This document shows, piece by piece, positions 17,249-25,016 of a DNA stretch of 64,000 bases. Each line of letters begins with the position of its first letter. Position 1 is the first letter of the stretch. The translations under genes were made by a program, and so were the position numbers. Source of the stretch: Corynebacterium maris DSM 45190 (lineage in GTDB: Bacteria > Actinomycetota > Actinomycetes > Mycobacteriales > Mycobacteriaceae); NCBI RefSeq assembly GCF_000442645.1, contig NC_021915.1:1736001-1800000 (forward strand). Reading direction: 5' to 3'. The notes below the pieces were generated by a model. It searched no databases. It worked only from the letters and a program-made list of their open reading frames with translations, and was not told the origin of the DNA.

Positions 17249-17761
17249 GTGGCATCGACCGCGTCCCACAAGAAGGAACCCGAGATTTACGACGGCGTCT
17301 CCACGGAGGATGTTCCGTCCGCCGGCTGGGGCTGGAGCGAACTGTCCCGCCCCGCGATTCAGATCACCGGCTGGATCAGCGTGTTCATCATGCTCGCCTT
17401 CCTCTTCGGCAACCATGAGGGCCACGTCGAGACCATCTGGATCCTCGTCCTCACCGCCTTGATCGCCATCGGGCTGCTGCTCTTCGCCTTCGAGCCGAAG
17501 TGGAGCCAGACCCGCACCCTCACCGGCCACAACAAGCCGGTCGGCCACGTGGAGCCGGACTGGACCTACGACCAGAAGACGCTCTCCGGCGCCTACTCCA
17601 CCCTGAGCGACTCGCAGCTGCGCTCGATGAACATCGATCCGGCCCGCGTCCAGCACCTGCGCGCGACCCCGGGCCTGACCGAGGGCACCGTCCAGTCCAC
17701 CGCCAACCTGGACGCCGGCCGCTCCGGCGCCGCAGAAGGCGTCAAGGACACCTTCCGCTAA
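17249..17761 (+). CDS. DUF2631 membrane protein
   Basis: A 170-residue protein of an actinobacterial family usually found beside dxr, as here. Two membrane spans are evident (about residues 42-60, ITGWISVFIMLAFLFG, and 66-84, TIWILVLTALIAIGLLLFAF) with a HEGH linker. A soluble C-terminal half of about 85 residues follows. The function is unknown. The start is GTG at 17249 with a strong AAGGAG upstream, giving MASTASHKKEPEIYDGV. It is divergent from dxr and ends before the perfect palindrome at 17781. Confidence 0.85.
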   Translation: MASTASHKKEPEIYDGVSTEDVPSAGWGWSELSRPAIQITGWISVFIMLAFLFGNHEGHVETIWILVLTALIAIGLLLFAFEPKWSQTRTLTGHNKPVGHVEPDWTYDQKTLSGAYSTLSDSQLRSMNIDPARVQHLRATPGLTEGTVQSTANLDAGRSGAAEGVKDTFR

Positions 17762-17780
17762 ACGCTGATCAGCCACGACA

Positions 17781-17814
17781 ACCGTCCGGCGCCGAAATTT
17801 CGGCGCCGGACGGT
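17781..17814. terminator. Bidirectional terminator after the DUF2631 gene
   Basis: A perfect 34-base palindrome (arm ACCGTCCGGCGCCGAAA) is followed on the plus strand by TTCTTTGTCTC. It lies 20 bases after the DUF2631 stop codon. Confidence 0.85.
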
Positions 17815-17844
17815 TTCTTTGTCTCTTCTCTGCCCTGCTGAGGT

Positions 17845-17882
17845 CTCACCCCCACTCCGTCGATACGCGGAGCGGGGGTGAG
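17845..17882 (-). terminator. Stem-loop downstream of rlmN
   Basis: Arms CTCACCCCCACTCCG and CGGAGCGGGGGTGAG pair over 15 positions with one mismatch around an 8-base loop. It starts 11 bases past the rlmN stop. There is no T-run on the minus strand, so it is a probable rather than classical terminator. Confidence 0.6.
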
Positions 17883-17892
17883 GAACAGGGGC

Positions 17893-18990
17893 CTACTGCT
17901 CTTCAGCTGCGAGCTGGCCGCAGGCGGCGGCGATCTCCTGACCCTTGGTGTCGCGGACGGTGCAGGTGACCCCCTGGGCGCGGACACGGCGGACGAACTC
18001 GTCCTGGCGTTCCTTCGGCGCGGCGTCCCACTTGGATCCCGGGGTGGGGTTCAACGGGATCAGGTTCACGTGCACCCGGTGGCCCAATGCCTCGTAGAGC
18101 TTCCTGCCCAGCATGTCTGCGCGGAAGTCATGGTCGTTGATGTCGCGGATCAGGGCGTACTCGATGGAGATGCGGCGCCCCGTCTTGTCCGCGAAGTAGA
18201 CGGCGGCGTCCAGGATGTCGTCCACCGAGAAACGATTGTTGATGGGCACGAGCTCATCACGGAGCTCGTCGTCCGGCGTGTGCAGGGAAACGGCCAGCGT
18301 GACCGGAATCCCTTCGTCGGCGAGCAGACGCACCTGCGGGGCCAGCCCCACCGTCGAGACGGTGACGTTGCGCGCGGAAATGCCGAAGCCGTCCGGGGCC
18401 GGGCTGGTGATCTGGCGGACTGCGGACAGCACCCGCTTGTAGTTGGCCAGCGGCTCCCCCATGCCCATGAACACGATGTTGGACAGGCGTCCGCCCTCGG
18501 CCTCCATGGTGGCGGCGGCGTGGCGCACCTGCTCGACGATCTCGCCGGTGGAGAGGTTGCGGTCCAACCCGCCCTGGCCGGTGGCGCAGAACGGGCAGTT
18601 CATGCCGCAGCCCGCCTGGGAGGAGATGCACAGCGTCGTGCGGTCGGCGTAGCGCATGAGCACCGACTCCAGCAGGGTGCCGTCGTTGAGCCGCCACAGC
18701 GACTTCGAGGTGGCCCCGTCGTCAGTCTCCTTGACACGGATCGGATCCATGAGCACCGGAAACAGCTTCTCCGCGACGAGTGCGCGTTTGTCCTCCGGCA
18801 GGTCGGTCATCGTAGACGGGTCAGCCTCAAAGCGCCCGTAGTAGTGCTTGGCGATCTGGTTGACGCGGAATTTGGGCAGGCCGAGCTCCGCGAGCGCGTC
18901 GACGCGCTGCTGGTGGGTCAGGTCGGCGAAATGCTTGCGCGGCATGCCGCGCTTCGGTGCAATGAATTGCAATTTTACTGGTTCAGCCAT
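17893..18990 (-). CDS. rlmN: Dual-specificity 23S rRNA/tRNA adenine C2-methyltransferase RlmN
   Basis: The 365-residue radical SAM enzyme methylates A2503 of 23S rRNA and A37 of some tRNAs, supporting decoding accuracy. The cluster-binding CxxxCxxC is in QAGCGMNCPFCATGQGG. The SAM-binding block VFMGMGEPLANYKRV follows. The two mechanistic Cys are in the C-terminal region (VTCTVRDTKGQEIAAACGQL). An N-terminal helical domain (KHFADLTHQQRVDALAEL) matches the family. The start is placed at ATG 18990 (MAEPVKLQF); the frame opens nine codons earlier with GTG 19017, without a clear ribosome site. It is divergent from the LapA-like gene. Confidence 0.95.
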   Translation of the reverse strand: MAEPVKLQFIAPKRGMPRKHFADLTHQQRVDALAELGLPKFRVNQIAKHYYGRFEADPSTMTDLPEDKRALVAEKLFPVLMDPIRVKETDDGATSKSLWRLNDGTLLESVLMRYADRTTLCISSQAGCGMNCPFCATGQGGLDRNLSTGEIVEQVRHAAATMEAEGGRLSNIVFMGMGEPLANYKRVLSAVRQITSPAPDGFGISARNVTVSTVGLAPQVRLLADEGIPVTLAVSLHTPDDELRDELVPINNRFSVDDILDAAVYFADKTGRRISIEYALIRDINDHDFRADMLGRKLYEALGHRVHVNLIPLNPTPGSKWDAAPKERQDEFVRRVRAQGVTCTVRDTKGQEIAAACGQLAAEEQ

Positions 18991-19095
18991 AACGGTTCCC
19001 ATCTTTGCATGTTTCACCTGGGGTTACCCAATTGTTGACCTCTCCACGTCCTTCTGTCAACGGCACAATCGCCTCAAAAGGTATTAAATGGGGGC

Positions 19096-19551
19096 ATGGA
19101 ACGACGTGACTATCAGCCCCACAGCGCCGACCGGTCCGAACATGGCCCGAGCGACGGCTTTGATTCGACCAACCCTTCGGCGGAATACACCCCGGACGCC
19201 ATGCCCGCTGAAGTGGCCCCCGCCTCCGCCGAGATCGACGTGCCTCCGGAGCCTCCTGCGCAACCGGAGCGGGACAACGTACCCCGCGACGGCGCGCCCC
19301 GCGGGTCCCTCGCCGGGGGCGCGTGGGTGGCGTTGATTCTGGGGGCGCTGCTGTTGATCCTGCTGCTGGTGTTCATCCTGCAGAATCAGCAACAGGTCGA
19401 GATGAACCTGTTTGCCTGGTCCTGGAACTTCCCGGCGGGCGTGGCCTACCTGTTCGCCGCGATCACCGGTGCTTTGATCACCGCGCTCGTCGGCGGCTGG
19501 CGCATATTCGAGCTGCGTCGGCAGGCGAAAAAGGCCGCGAAGTACAGGTAG
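19096..19551 (+). CDS. LapA-family (DUF1049) membrane protein
   Basis: The 151-residue protein has a long, polar, Pro/Glu-rich N-terminal half (about 75 residues). Two closely spaced membrane helices follow (AWVALILGALLLILLLVFIL and AGVAYLFAAITGALITALVG) with the QNQQQVEMNLFAW loop typical of lipopolysaccharide assembly protein A domains, then a short basic tail (RRQAKKAAKYR). The name comes from E. coli LapA; in an organism without LPS the role is unknown. It is convergent with cdsA, 17 bases between the stops. Confidence 0.8.
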   Translation: MERRDYQPHSADRSEHGPSDGFDSTNPSAEYTPDAMPAEVAPASAEIDVPPEPPAQPERDNVPRDGAPRGSLAGGAWVALILGALLLILLLVFILQNQQQVEMNLFAWSWNFPAGVAYLFAAITGALITALVGGWRIFELRRQAKKAAKYR

Positions 19552-19568
19552 CGGGACCGCGGCGTGGC

Positions 19569-20504
19569 TCAGAGGACGACGAGGGTGAAAAAGATCCAGG
19601 TGACGGCCGCCGACGGCAACATCCCGTCCAGCCGGTCCATGAAACCGCCGTGCCCCGGCAACAGGCCAGACATGTCCTTGATGCCCAGCTCGCGTTTGAA
19701 CTGTGACTCCACCAGGTCTCCCAGGCTCGAGGCGACGACCAGCAGCGCACCGAACACGAGGCCCAGCCACCAGGGCTCGTGGATGAGGAACTGAAATGCC
19801 AGTGCCCCGGCGAGCACCCCGGCGACAAGAGAGCCGGCGAAGCCCTCCCAGGTTTTCTTCGGACTGATGGCCGGGGCCATCGGGTGGGTGCCGAACATCA
19901 CGCCGGCCGTGTATCCGCCGGTGTCCGACGCCACGACGCACAGCATGAAAGTGATGATGTACAGCCCGCCGGGGACGCCGTTCGACTCGAACAACGACAG
20001 CATCGCCGCGAAAGAGCCGAAGAGCGGAATCCAGGCGAGGATGAACACGGCCGTGGCGGTGTCGCGCAGGTAATTCTGCGGCGGGGCTTTGCGACCGTAG
20101 CGGAAGAGCTGGCTGAACATCGCCACCATCGCCGACAGCGCGAAGACCGCCACCACGCCGGTCGCCCCGAAGGGCCAGGAAATCCAGACGATGGCCTGGC
20201 CGAGGGCGATCATCCGCCACATGGGCAGGCGGTAACCCTTGTCCCGCAGCTGACCCAAGACTTCCCACATGGCGAAACCCATGGCCACGGCCACGAGCGG
20301 GTACCAGGCGACGGGTCCGATCCACACCGACAGCAGCACCACCGCGGCGAGGGCGGCGCCCACCGCGATGGCGACGGGCAGGTTACGGCCGGCCGATTTT
20401 TTCGGCTTGGGCAGATCGTCGGGGTTGCCCTGTCCTGAGCGCGATCGGCGGAAAAGCCCGATGCGGCCGACGCGGGAGGCGTCGGGGCCATCGGCTACGC
20501 CCAT
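19569..20504 (-). CDS. cdsA: Phosphatidate cytidylyltransferase
   Basis: This 311-residue integral membrane enzyme makes CDP-diacylglycerol, the precursor of cardiolipin, phosphatidylinositol and phosphatidylglycerol. About eight hydrophobic helices are visible. The family signature lies near the C-terminus: SLGDLVESQFKRELGIKD followed by LLPGHGGFMDRLDG, with the metal-binding acidic residues. An extra basic, Lys/Pro-rich N-terminus of about 45 residues precedes the first helix. The start at 20504 has a good AGGAGG. It is the last gene of the rpsB-tsf-pyrH-frr-cdsA direction. Confidence 0.95.
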   Translation of the reverse strand: MGVADGPDASRVGRIGLFRRSRSGQGNPDDLPKPKKSAGRNLPVAIAVGAALAAVVLLSVWIGPVAWYPLVAVAMGFAMWEVLGQLRDKGYRLPMWRMIALGQAIVWISWPFGATGVVAVFALSAMVAMFSQLFRYGRKAPPQNYLRDTATAVFILAWIPLFGSFAAMLSLFESNGVPGGLYIITFMLCVVASDTGGYTAGVMFGTHPMAPAISPKKTWEGFAGSLVAGVLAGALAFQFLIHEPWWLGLVFGALLVVASSLGDLVESQFKRELGIKDMSGLLPGHGGFMDRLDGMLPSAAVTWIFFTLVVL

Positions 20505-20634
20505 GTGGTCCTCCTGCGGGTCATGGTGCCGTCCAAGCTGATCGGCTGTTTTTAGGTCAGATAGTATTGTCGCCCGCCCCGGGGTGGGAATGCTAATCCG
20601 GCGGCGGGCGCAAATCAGGCGCAGAGTGAAGGTG

Positions 20635-21192
20635 CTAGACCTCCATCAGCTCCTCTTCCTTGGAGGCGACGAGGTCGTCGATGCGGGAGACGTAGTCGTT
20701 GGTGACCTTGTCCAGGTCCTTCTCCCCTGCGTTGACCTCGTCCTCGCCGGCGTCGCCGTCCTTCTGGAGCTTCTTCAGGGAATCCATGCCCTTGCGGCGG
20801 ATGTTGCGCACGGCGATCTTGCCGTCCTCGCCCTTGCTCTTGGCCAGCTTGACCATGTCCTTGCGGCGTTCCTCGGTCAGCTGCGGGATGGTCACACGCA
20901 GAACCTGGCCGTCGTTGGTCGGGTTGACGCCGAGGTCGGAGTTGCGGATCGCGTTTTCGATCTCGCTCATCGAGGAGGGGTCGTAAGGCTTGATCAGCAG
21001 CATGCGCGGCTCCGGCACAGAAATCGACGCCATCTGCGGAATCGGGGTCAGCTGGCCGTAAAACTCGGCGACGAGGCTGTTGAACATGGCCGGGTTCGCG
21101 CGGCCGGTGCGAATGGTGACGAGCTCTTCACGGGTGTGGTCCACGGAGGCGGCCATGCTCGTGGCCGCATCGTCCAGAATGTCCTTGATCAT
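20635..21192 (-). CDS. frr: Ribosome recycling factor
   Basis: At exactly 185 residues this is the usual length for RRF. RRF, with EF-G, splits the post-termination ribosome. The sequence carries the domain I helices (MIKDILDDAATSMAASVDHTREEL), the conserved RTGRANPAMF, and the domain II block YGQLTPIPQMASISVPEPRMLLI. The C-terminal helices are Lys/Glu-rich (TEERRKDMVKLAKSKGEDGKI). AAGGA precedes the ATG. It sits between pyrH and cdsA. Confidence 0.98.
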   Translation of the reverse strand: MIKDILDDAATSMAASVDHTREELVTIRTGRANPAMFNSLVAEFYGQLTPIPQMASISVPEPRMLLIKPYDPSSMSEIENAIRNSDLGVNPTNDGQVLRVTIPQLTEERRKDMVKLAKSKGEDGKIAVRNIRRKGMDSLKKLQKDGDAGEDEVNAGEKDLDKVTNDYVSRIDDLVASKEEELMEV

Positions 21193-21293
21193 GTGGGGTC
21201 CTTACAGGTTGGTGTTCGTTCTTTGCAGAAACAGACCGGATTTTACGCGTGCTGTTCGTACAAATCTATCAGTTTCGAGCAGGTGACTGACGT

Positions 21294-22031
21294 TTAGGCG
21301 ACCAGAGTGCCGAGTTTTTCGCCGCGCACCGCACGGGCGATGTTGCCCTCGGTGAGCAGGTTGAACACGAGGATCGGCATGTCGTTGTCCATGCAGAGAC
21401 TGAAGGCGGTGGCGTCGGCGACCTTCAGCCCCTTCTCGATGACCTCACGGTGGGTGATCTCCTTGTGGAGCTGGGCGTCCGGGTTGACGCGCGGATCAGA
21501 GTCGTAGACTCCATCGACGGCCTTGGCCAGGAAGAGGACGTCGCAGTTGATCTCCAGGGCGCGCTGGGCGGCGGTGGTGTCCGTGGAGAAATACGGCATG
21601 CCCATGCCCGCGCCGAAGATGACCACGCGCCCCTTCTCCAGGTGACGCGAGGCGCGCAGCGGCAGGTAGGGCTCGGCGATCTGGGCCATGTTGACGGCGG
21701 TCTGGACGCGGCATTCGATGCCCTCCTGCAGCAGGAAGTCCTGCAGCGCGAGGGAGTTCATGACGGTGCCGAGCATGCCCATGTAGTCGGAGCGGGCGCG
21801 ATCCATGCCGCGCTGCTGCAGTTCGGCGCCGCGGAAGAAGTTGCCGCCGCCGATGACCACGGCGATTTCGGTGCCGGTGCGGGCGACCTCCGCGATCTGC
21901 TTGGCGACGTTTTCCACGACGTCCGGGTCGATGCCCACGGTGCCCCCGCCGAACATCTCACCCCCGAGTTTGAGCATCACACGCTTATAGCCGTTCGTTG
22001 CCTGATTCGCTGACTCGGGTGCGGTGGTCAC
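21294..22031 (-). CDS. pyrH: Uridylate kinase
   Basis: The 245-residue amino-acid-kinase-fold enzyme phosphorylates UMP to UDP. Blocks visible: KRVMLKLGGEMFGG (phosphate loop), AVVIGGGNFFRG, MGMLGTVMNSLALQ (UMP site) and VDGVYDSDPRVNPDA (nucleotide site). The start was set at GTG 22031 because AAGGAG lies just upstream; the open frame ten codons further up (MRHYPQGDTP) overlaps that ribosome site. It lies about 100 bases ahead of frr. Confidence 0.97.
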   Translation of the reverse strand: MTTAPESANQATNGYKRVMLKLGGEMFGGGTVGIDPDVVENVAKQIAEVARTGTEIAVVIGGGNFFRGAELQQRGMDRARSDYMGMLGTVMNSLALQDFLLQEGIECRVQTAVNMAQIAEPYLPLRASRHLEKGRVVIFGAGMGMPYFSTDTTAAQRALEINCDVLFLAKAVDGVYDSDPRVNPDAQLHKEITHREVIEKGLKVADATAFSLCMDNDMPILVFNLLTEGNIARAVRGEKLGTLVA

Positions 22032-22144
22032 CGGGGTGTCTCCTTGTGGGTAGTGTCGCACCGCCCGCCGTCGATTCGGCTGCGGTGGCGACGGTCCTTC
22101 TGGTCGTGATCATCTTAGCGCCAATGGTGCCTTTATAGCGACAA

Positions 22145-22183
22145 ACCCCACGTGAGTCGCTTTTTCTGCGACGCACGTGGGGT
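22145..22183 (-). terminator. Terminator of the rpsB-tsf unit
   Basis: Arms ACCCCACGTGAGTCGC and GCGACGCACGTGGGGT pair over 16 positions with one mismatch around a 7-base loop (TTTTTCT). The hairpin lies between tsf and pyrH. On the minus strand the stem is followed by TTGTCG, a weak T tail. It would partly separate rpsB-tsf from pyrH-frr-cdsA. Confidence 0.8.
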
Positions 22184-22231
22184 GTGTTCACCTGGCGGCC
22201 TGGGCAGGCGTCAGGTCAGGGGCCGGAAGTG

Positions 22232-23056
22232 CTACTGGCCGACCTCGAAACGCTCGAAGCGGGTGATCTCCACGCCGGCTTCGTCGGCGACCTGCTTGAC
22301 GGTCTTCTTGGAGTCGGACACGGAGGCCTGCTCCAGCAGGACGACGTCCTTGTAGAAGCCGTTCAGGCGGCCTTCCACGATCTTCGGGATGGCCTGCTCC
22401 GGCTTGCCCTCTTCGCGAGTGATCTGCTCGGCGACGGAGCGCTCCTTCTCCAGGACCTCGGCCGGGACGTCCTCACGGGTGAGGTACTGGGCCTTGAGTG
22501 CGGCGATCTGCAGAGCGACCTGGTGCGCGCCCTGGGCGGCTTCCTCGCCGGAGCCGTTGTAGGCGACGAGCACGCCGACGGCCGGCGGCAGGTCAGCGGA
22601 ACGCTGGTGCAGGTAGGAGGTGATGTTCTCGCCTTCGACGGTGACGGCGCGACGTGCCTCGAGCTTCTCGCCGGAACGGGCGGACATGTCGGTGACGGCG
22701 TCTTCGACGGACTGGCCGTCGAGGGTGGCTGCCTTGAGCTCCTCCGGGGTGTTGGCCTTGGCGGCGGCGGCGGCCTCGGCGACCTTGGCGGCGAACTCGA
22801 CGAAGTCGGCGTTCTTGGCCACGAAGTCGGTCTCGGAGTTGACCTCGACCATGGTGTTGCCGGAGACGGCGATCAGGCCCTCCAGGGCGTTACGGTCGGC
22901 ACGCTTGCCGACGTCCTTGGCGCCCTGCACACGCAGAACCTCGACGGCCTTGTCGAAGTCGCCGCCGGTTTCCTCGAGAGCCTTCTTGCAGTCCATCATG
23001 CCGGAGCCGGTCATCTCGCGCAGCTTCTTGACGTCTGCAGCAGTGTAGTTCGCCAT
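22232..23056 (-). CDS. tsf: Elongation factor Ts
   Basis: This 274-residue nucleotide exchange factor recharges EF-Tu with GTP. It has the N-terminal UBA-like domain (YTAADVKKLREMTGSGMMDCKKALEE, including the family signature MTGSGMMDCKKAL) and the second signature EVNSETDFVAKN. It lacks the C-terminal extension and is of normal actinobacterial length. It follows rpsB by about 175 bases with a GC hairpin between them. Confidence 0.98.
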   Translation of the reverse strand: MANYTAADVKKLREMTGSGMMDCKKALEETGGDFDKAVEVLRVQGAKDVGKRADRNALEGLIAVSGNTMVEVNSETDFVAKNADFVEFAAKVAEAAAAAKANTPEELKAATLDGQSVEDAVTDMSARSGEKLEARRAVTVEGENITSYLHQRSADLPPAVGVLVAYNGSGEEAAQGAHQVALQIAALKAQYLTREDVPAEVLEKERSVAEQITREEGKPEQAIPKIVEGRLNGFYKDVVLLEQASVSDSKKTVKQVADEAGVEITRFERFEVGQ

Positions 23057-23135
23057 TGGGGGCGGTCCTCCTCGTATAGGAACGGTATTCGTTGGAAAAG
23101 ACTACTCGACGCAGAATGATCTCGCCGAGATTGGG

Positions 23136-23197
23136 CCAGCCCCCGGCTGCTCCCCTGTCCGCCGCGAGGGCGGGAGGTGAAACAGTCCGGGGGCTGG
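23136..23197 (-). terminator. GC-rich stem-loop between rpsB and tsf
   Basis: Arms CCAGCCCCCGG and CCGGGGGCTGG are 40 bases apart and perfectly complementary. There is no T-run. It may attenuate transcription between S2 and EF-Ts or protect the mRNA end; it is not a classical terminator. Confidence 0.45.
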
Positions 23198-23231
23198 CTG
23201 CGGGCGCACCGTGATGGGCGCGCCGGGGGTT

Positions 23232-24143
23232 TTACTGCTCGGTGGCCGGAGCCTCGGCCTGAGGCGGGACAGCCTCTTCGTTCGGGGCAACGGTCTCAGC
23301 GATGTCCTCGGCCTTCTCGCGGGACTCGGTCTCCGCCGGGGCGGCGGCCTCAGCGTCGGCGGCGGCGACGGCCTCGGCAGCGGCCTCAGCCTCTGCGGTG
23401 GCCTTCTCGTCGGTGTCGCCGGCGGCTTCCTTGGCCGCGGCCAGCTGACGCTCCTCGCGGGCGCGCTTGCCCTCGATGACGGCCTCGCCGATGATCTTGC
23501 TGAGGACCTTGACGGAGCGGATGGCGTCGTCGTTGCCCGGGATCGGGAAGTCGACGACGTCCGGGTCGCAGTTGGTGTCCAGGATGGCGACGACCGGGAT
23601 GTTGAGCTTGTGCGCCTCGTTGACGGCGATGTGCTCCTTGTTGGTGTCGACGATCCACAGGGCGGACGGCGTCTTGGTCATGTCGGAGATGCCGCCGAGA
23701 ACGCGCTCGAGCTTGGTGCGCTCGCGGGTCAGCATCAGGATTTCCTTCTTGCCGCGACCCTTGTAGCCGTCCTCCGCCTCGTCCATGGCGCGCAGCTCGT
23801 GCAGACGCTTCAGACGCTTGGAGACGGTCTGGAAGTTGGTCAGCATGCCGCCGAGCCAACGGTGGTTGACGTACGGCATGCCGACGCGCTCAGCCTCGTC
23901 GCGGACGGCTTCCTGCGCCTGCTTCTTGGTGCCGACGAACAGGATGTGGCCGCCGTGGGCGACGGTGGCCTTGACGAACTCGTAGGCCTGATCGATGTAG
24001 GTCAGCGTCTGCTGCAGGTCGATGATGTAGATGCCGTTGCGGTCGGTGAAGATGAAACGACGCATCTTCGGGTTCCAACGACGGGTCTGGTGTCCGAAGT
24101 GGACGCCGGCGTCGAGGAGTTCGCGCATGGTTACGACTGCCAT
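23232..24143 (-). CDS. rpsB: 30S ribosomal protein S2 with extended acidic tail
   Basis: A standard S2 of about 245 residues (MAVVTMRELLDAGVHFGHQTRRWNPKM, FVGTKKQAQEAV, PDVVDFPIPGNDDAIRS) is followed by about 55 extra residues almost entirely of Ala, Glu and Pro (ATAEAEAAAEAVAAADAEAA, then AEDIAETVAPNEEA). Total length is 303. The tail is low complexity and must be disordered and acidic. RpsP in this window has a similar tail. The ribosome site AAGGAGA lies upstream. It is first in the rpsB-tsf-pyrH-frr-cdsA direction. Confidence 0.97.
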   Translation of the reverse strand: MAVVTMRELLDAGVHFGHQTRRWNPKMRRFIFTDRNGIYIIDLQQTLTYIDQAYEFVKATVAHGGHILFVGTKKQAQEAVRDEAERVGMPYVNHRWLGGMLTNFQTVSKRLKRLHELRAMDEAEDGYKGRGKKEILMLTRERTKLERVLGGISDMTKTPSALWIVDTNKEHIAVNEAHKLNIPVVAILDTNCDPDVVDFPIPGNDDAIRSVKVLSKIIGEAVIEGKRAREERQLAAAKEAAGDTDEKATAEAEAAAEAVAAADAEAAAPAETESREKAEDIAETVAPNEEAVPPQAEAPATEQ

Positions 24144-24521
24144 GGGGGTTCTCTCCTTAAAGAGTGAAGGTTTAGGTTTTCAATGGTGTACGCAGGTTTT
24201 TACCCCCGCCTTGCGGCATGGGGTTTGCCTACGCCCTGGCGACGAAATCTCCGCCGACACCCGCGCCCTTGAATCCTCGAGGGTGCGGGACCTCGTCGGC
24301 GGCGATGCCTGTGCAACAGGTCTTTCGCCGCGCGTAGTCAGCGCCCCTCCATCGCTGGAGACACACTGCTGAGCCCACAATATCGGGTTTTGCCCCCTAC
24401 GCCAAACCGTCTGCGCAGGTCATCCACAGGCGCCGTCCCGTGTCACCCCACCCGCCACTTTCTCCACAGCCCGCCCCTAGCGCCCGGGCCGGGCCGTCGT
24501 CCTATCCGTCACGCTGGCGGC
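24144..24521. other. Intergenic region between rpsB and the M23 gene
   Basis: About 380 bases, with the divergent starts of rpsB (minus) and the M23 gene (plus). On the rpsB side is a long leader with hairpin potential (CCCCATGCCGCAAGGCGGGG, then TAAAAACCTGCG on the minus strand). Such a leader could hold the S2 autoregulatory site known in other bacteria, though no match was established. On the other side are two DnaA-box-like 9-mers, TCATCCACA and TTCTCCACA, 33 bases apart at about 24419 and 24452. Confidence 0.4.
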
Positions 24522-25016
24522 ATGCACCGACTTCCGCACCCCGTCGCCCTGGCCCTGTTGCTCGCCGCCGCGTTGACGGTGACGACCGCTCCCCTTCTCG
24601 CCCACGCCTACATCGACCCGAGCACCGGCGATTCCCGCGCCACCGGGGTGCTGCGCCCGGCGGACATCCCGGAACGCAACTGGCATCGCGGGCACCGTGG
24701 CGTGGATCTGGCGCTGGCCGTCGGCGAGGACGTGCTCGCCGCGGAAGACGGAACCGTCGCCTTCGCCGGGGTCGTCGCGGGCACCCCTTCGGTCTCCGTG
24801 GATCACGCCGACGGGGTGCGCACCAGTTACCTGCCGGTCCACGCCCGGGTGACGGAAGGCGAGCGCGTCACCGCCGGGCAAGTGATCGGCACGTTGGCCG
24901 CTCCGGTCAGCGGCCACGACGGCCTGCACTGGGGCGCGCGCACCGGCCCGGACGTCTACCTCAACCCGTTATCGTTGCTCGAATCCCCCACGATTCGCCT
25001 CAAGCCCGTGTCTTAA
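24522..25016 (+). CDS. Secreted M23 (LytM) peptidase-like protein
   Basis: The 164-residue protein has a signal peptide (MHRLPHPVALALLLAAALTV, cut near AHA) and then one LytM domain. The first zinc motif HxxxD is present (HRGVDLALAVGEDVLAAEDG). The second motif, usually HxH, reads GLHWGAR: the second His (zinc ligand) is kept and the first (catalytic) is Gly. LytM-domain proteins either cut cross-bridges of peptidoglycan or act as activators of amidases. This one may be an activator, or belong to the actinobacterial branch where that position varies. Its stop overlaps the stop of convergent xerC by 4 bases. Confidence 0.82.
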   Translation: MHRLPHPVALALLLAAALTVTTAPLLAHAYIDPSTGDSRATGVLRPADIPERNWHRGHRGVDLALAVGEDVLAAEDGTVAFAGVVAGTPSVSVDHADGVRTSYLPVHARVTEGERVTAGQVIGTLAAPVSGHDGLHWGARTGPDVYLNPLSLLESPTIRLKPVS

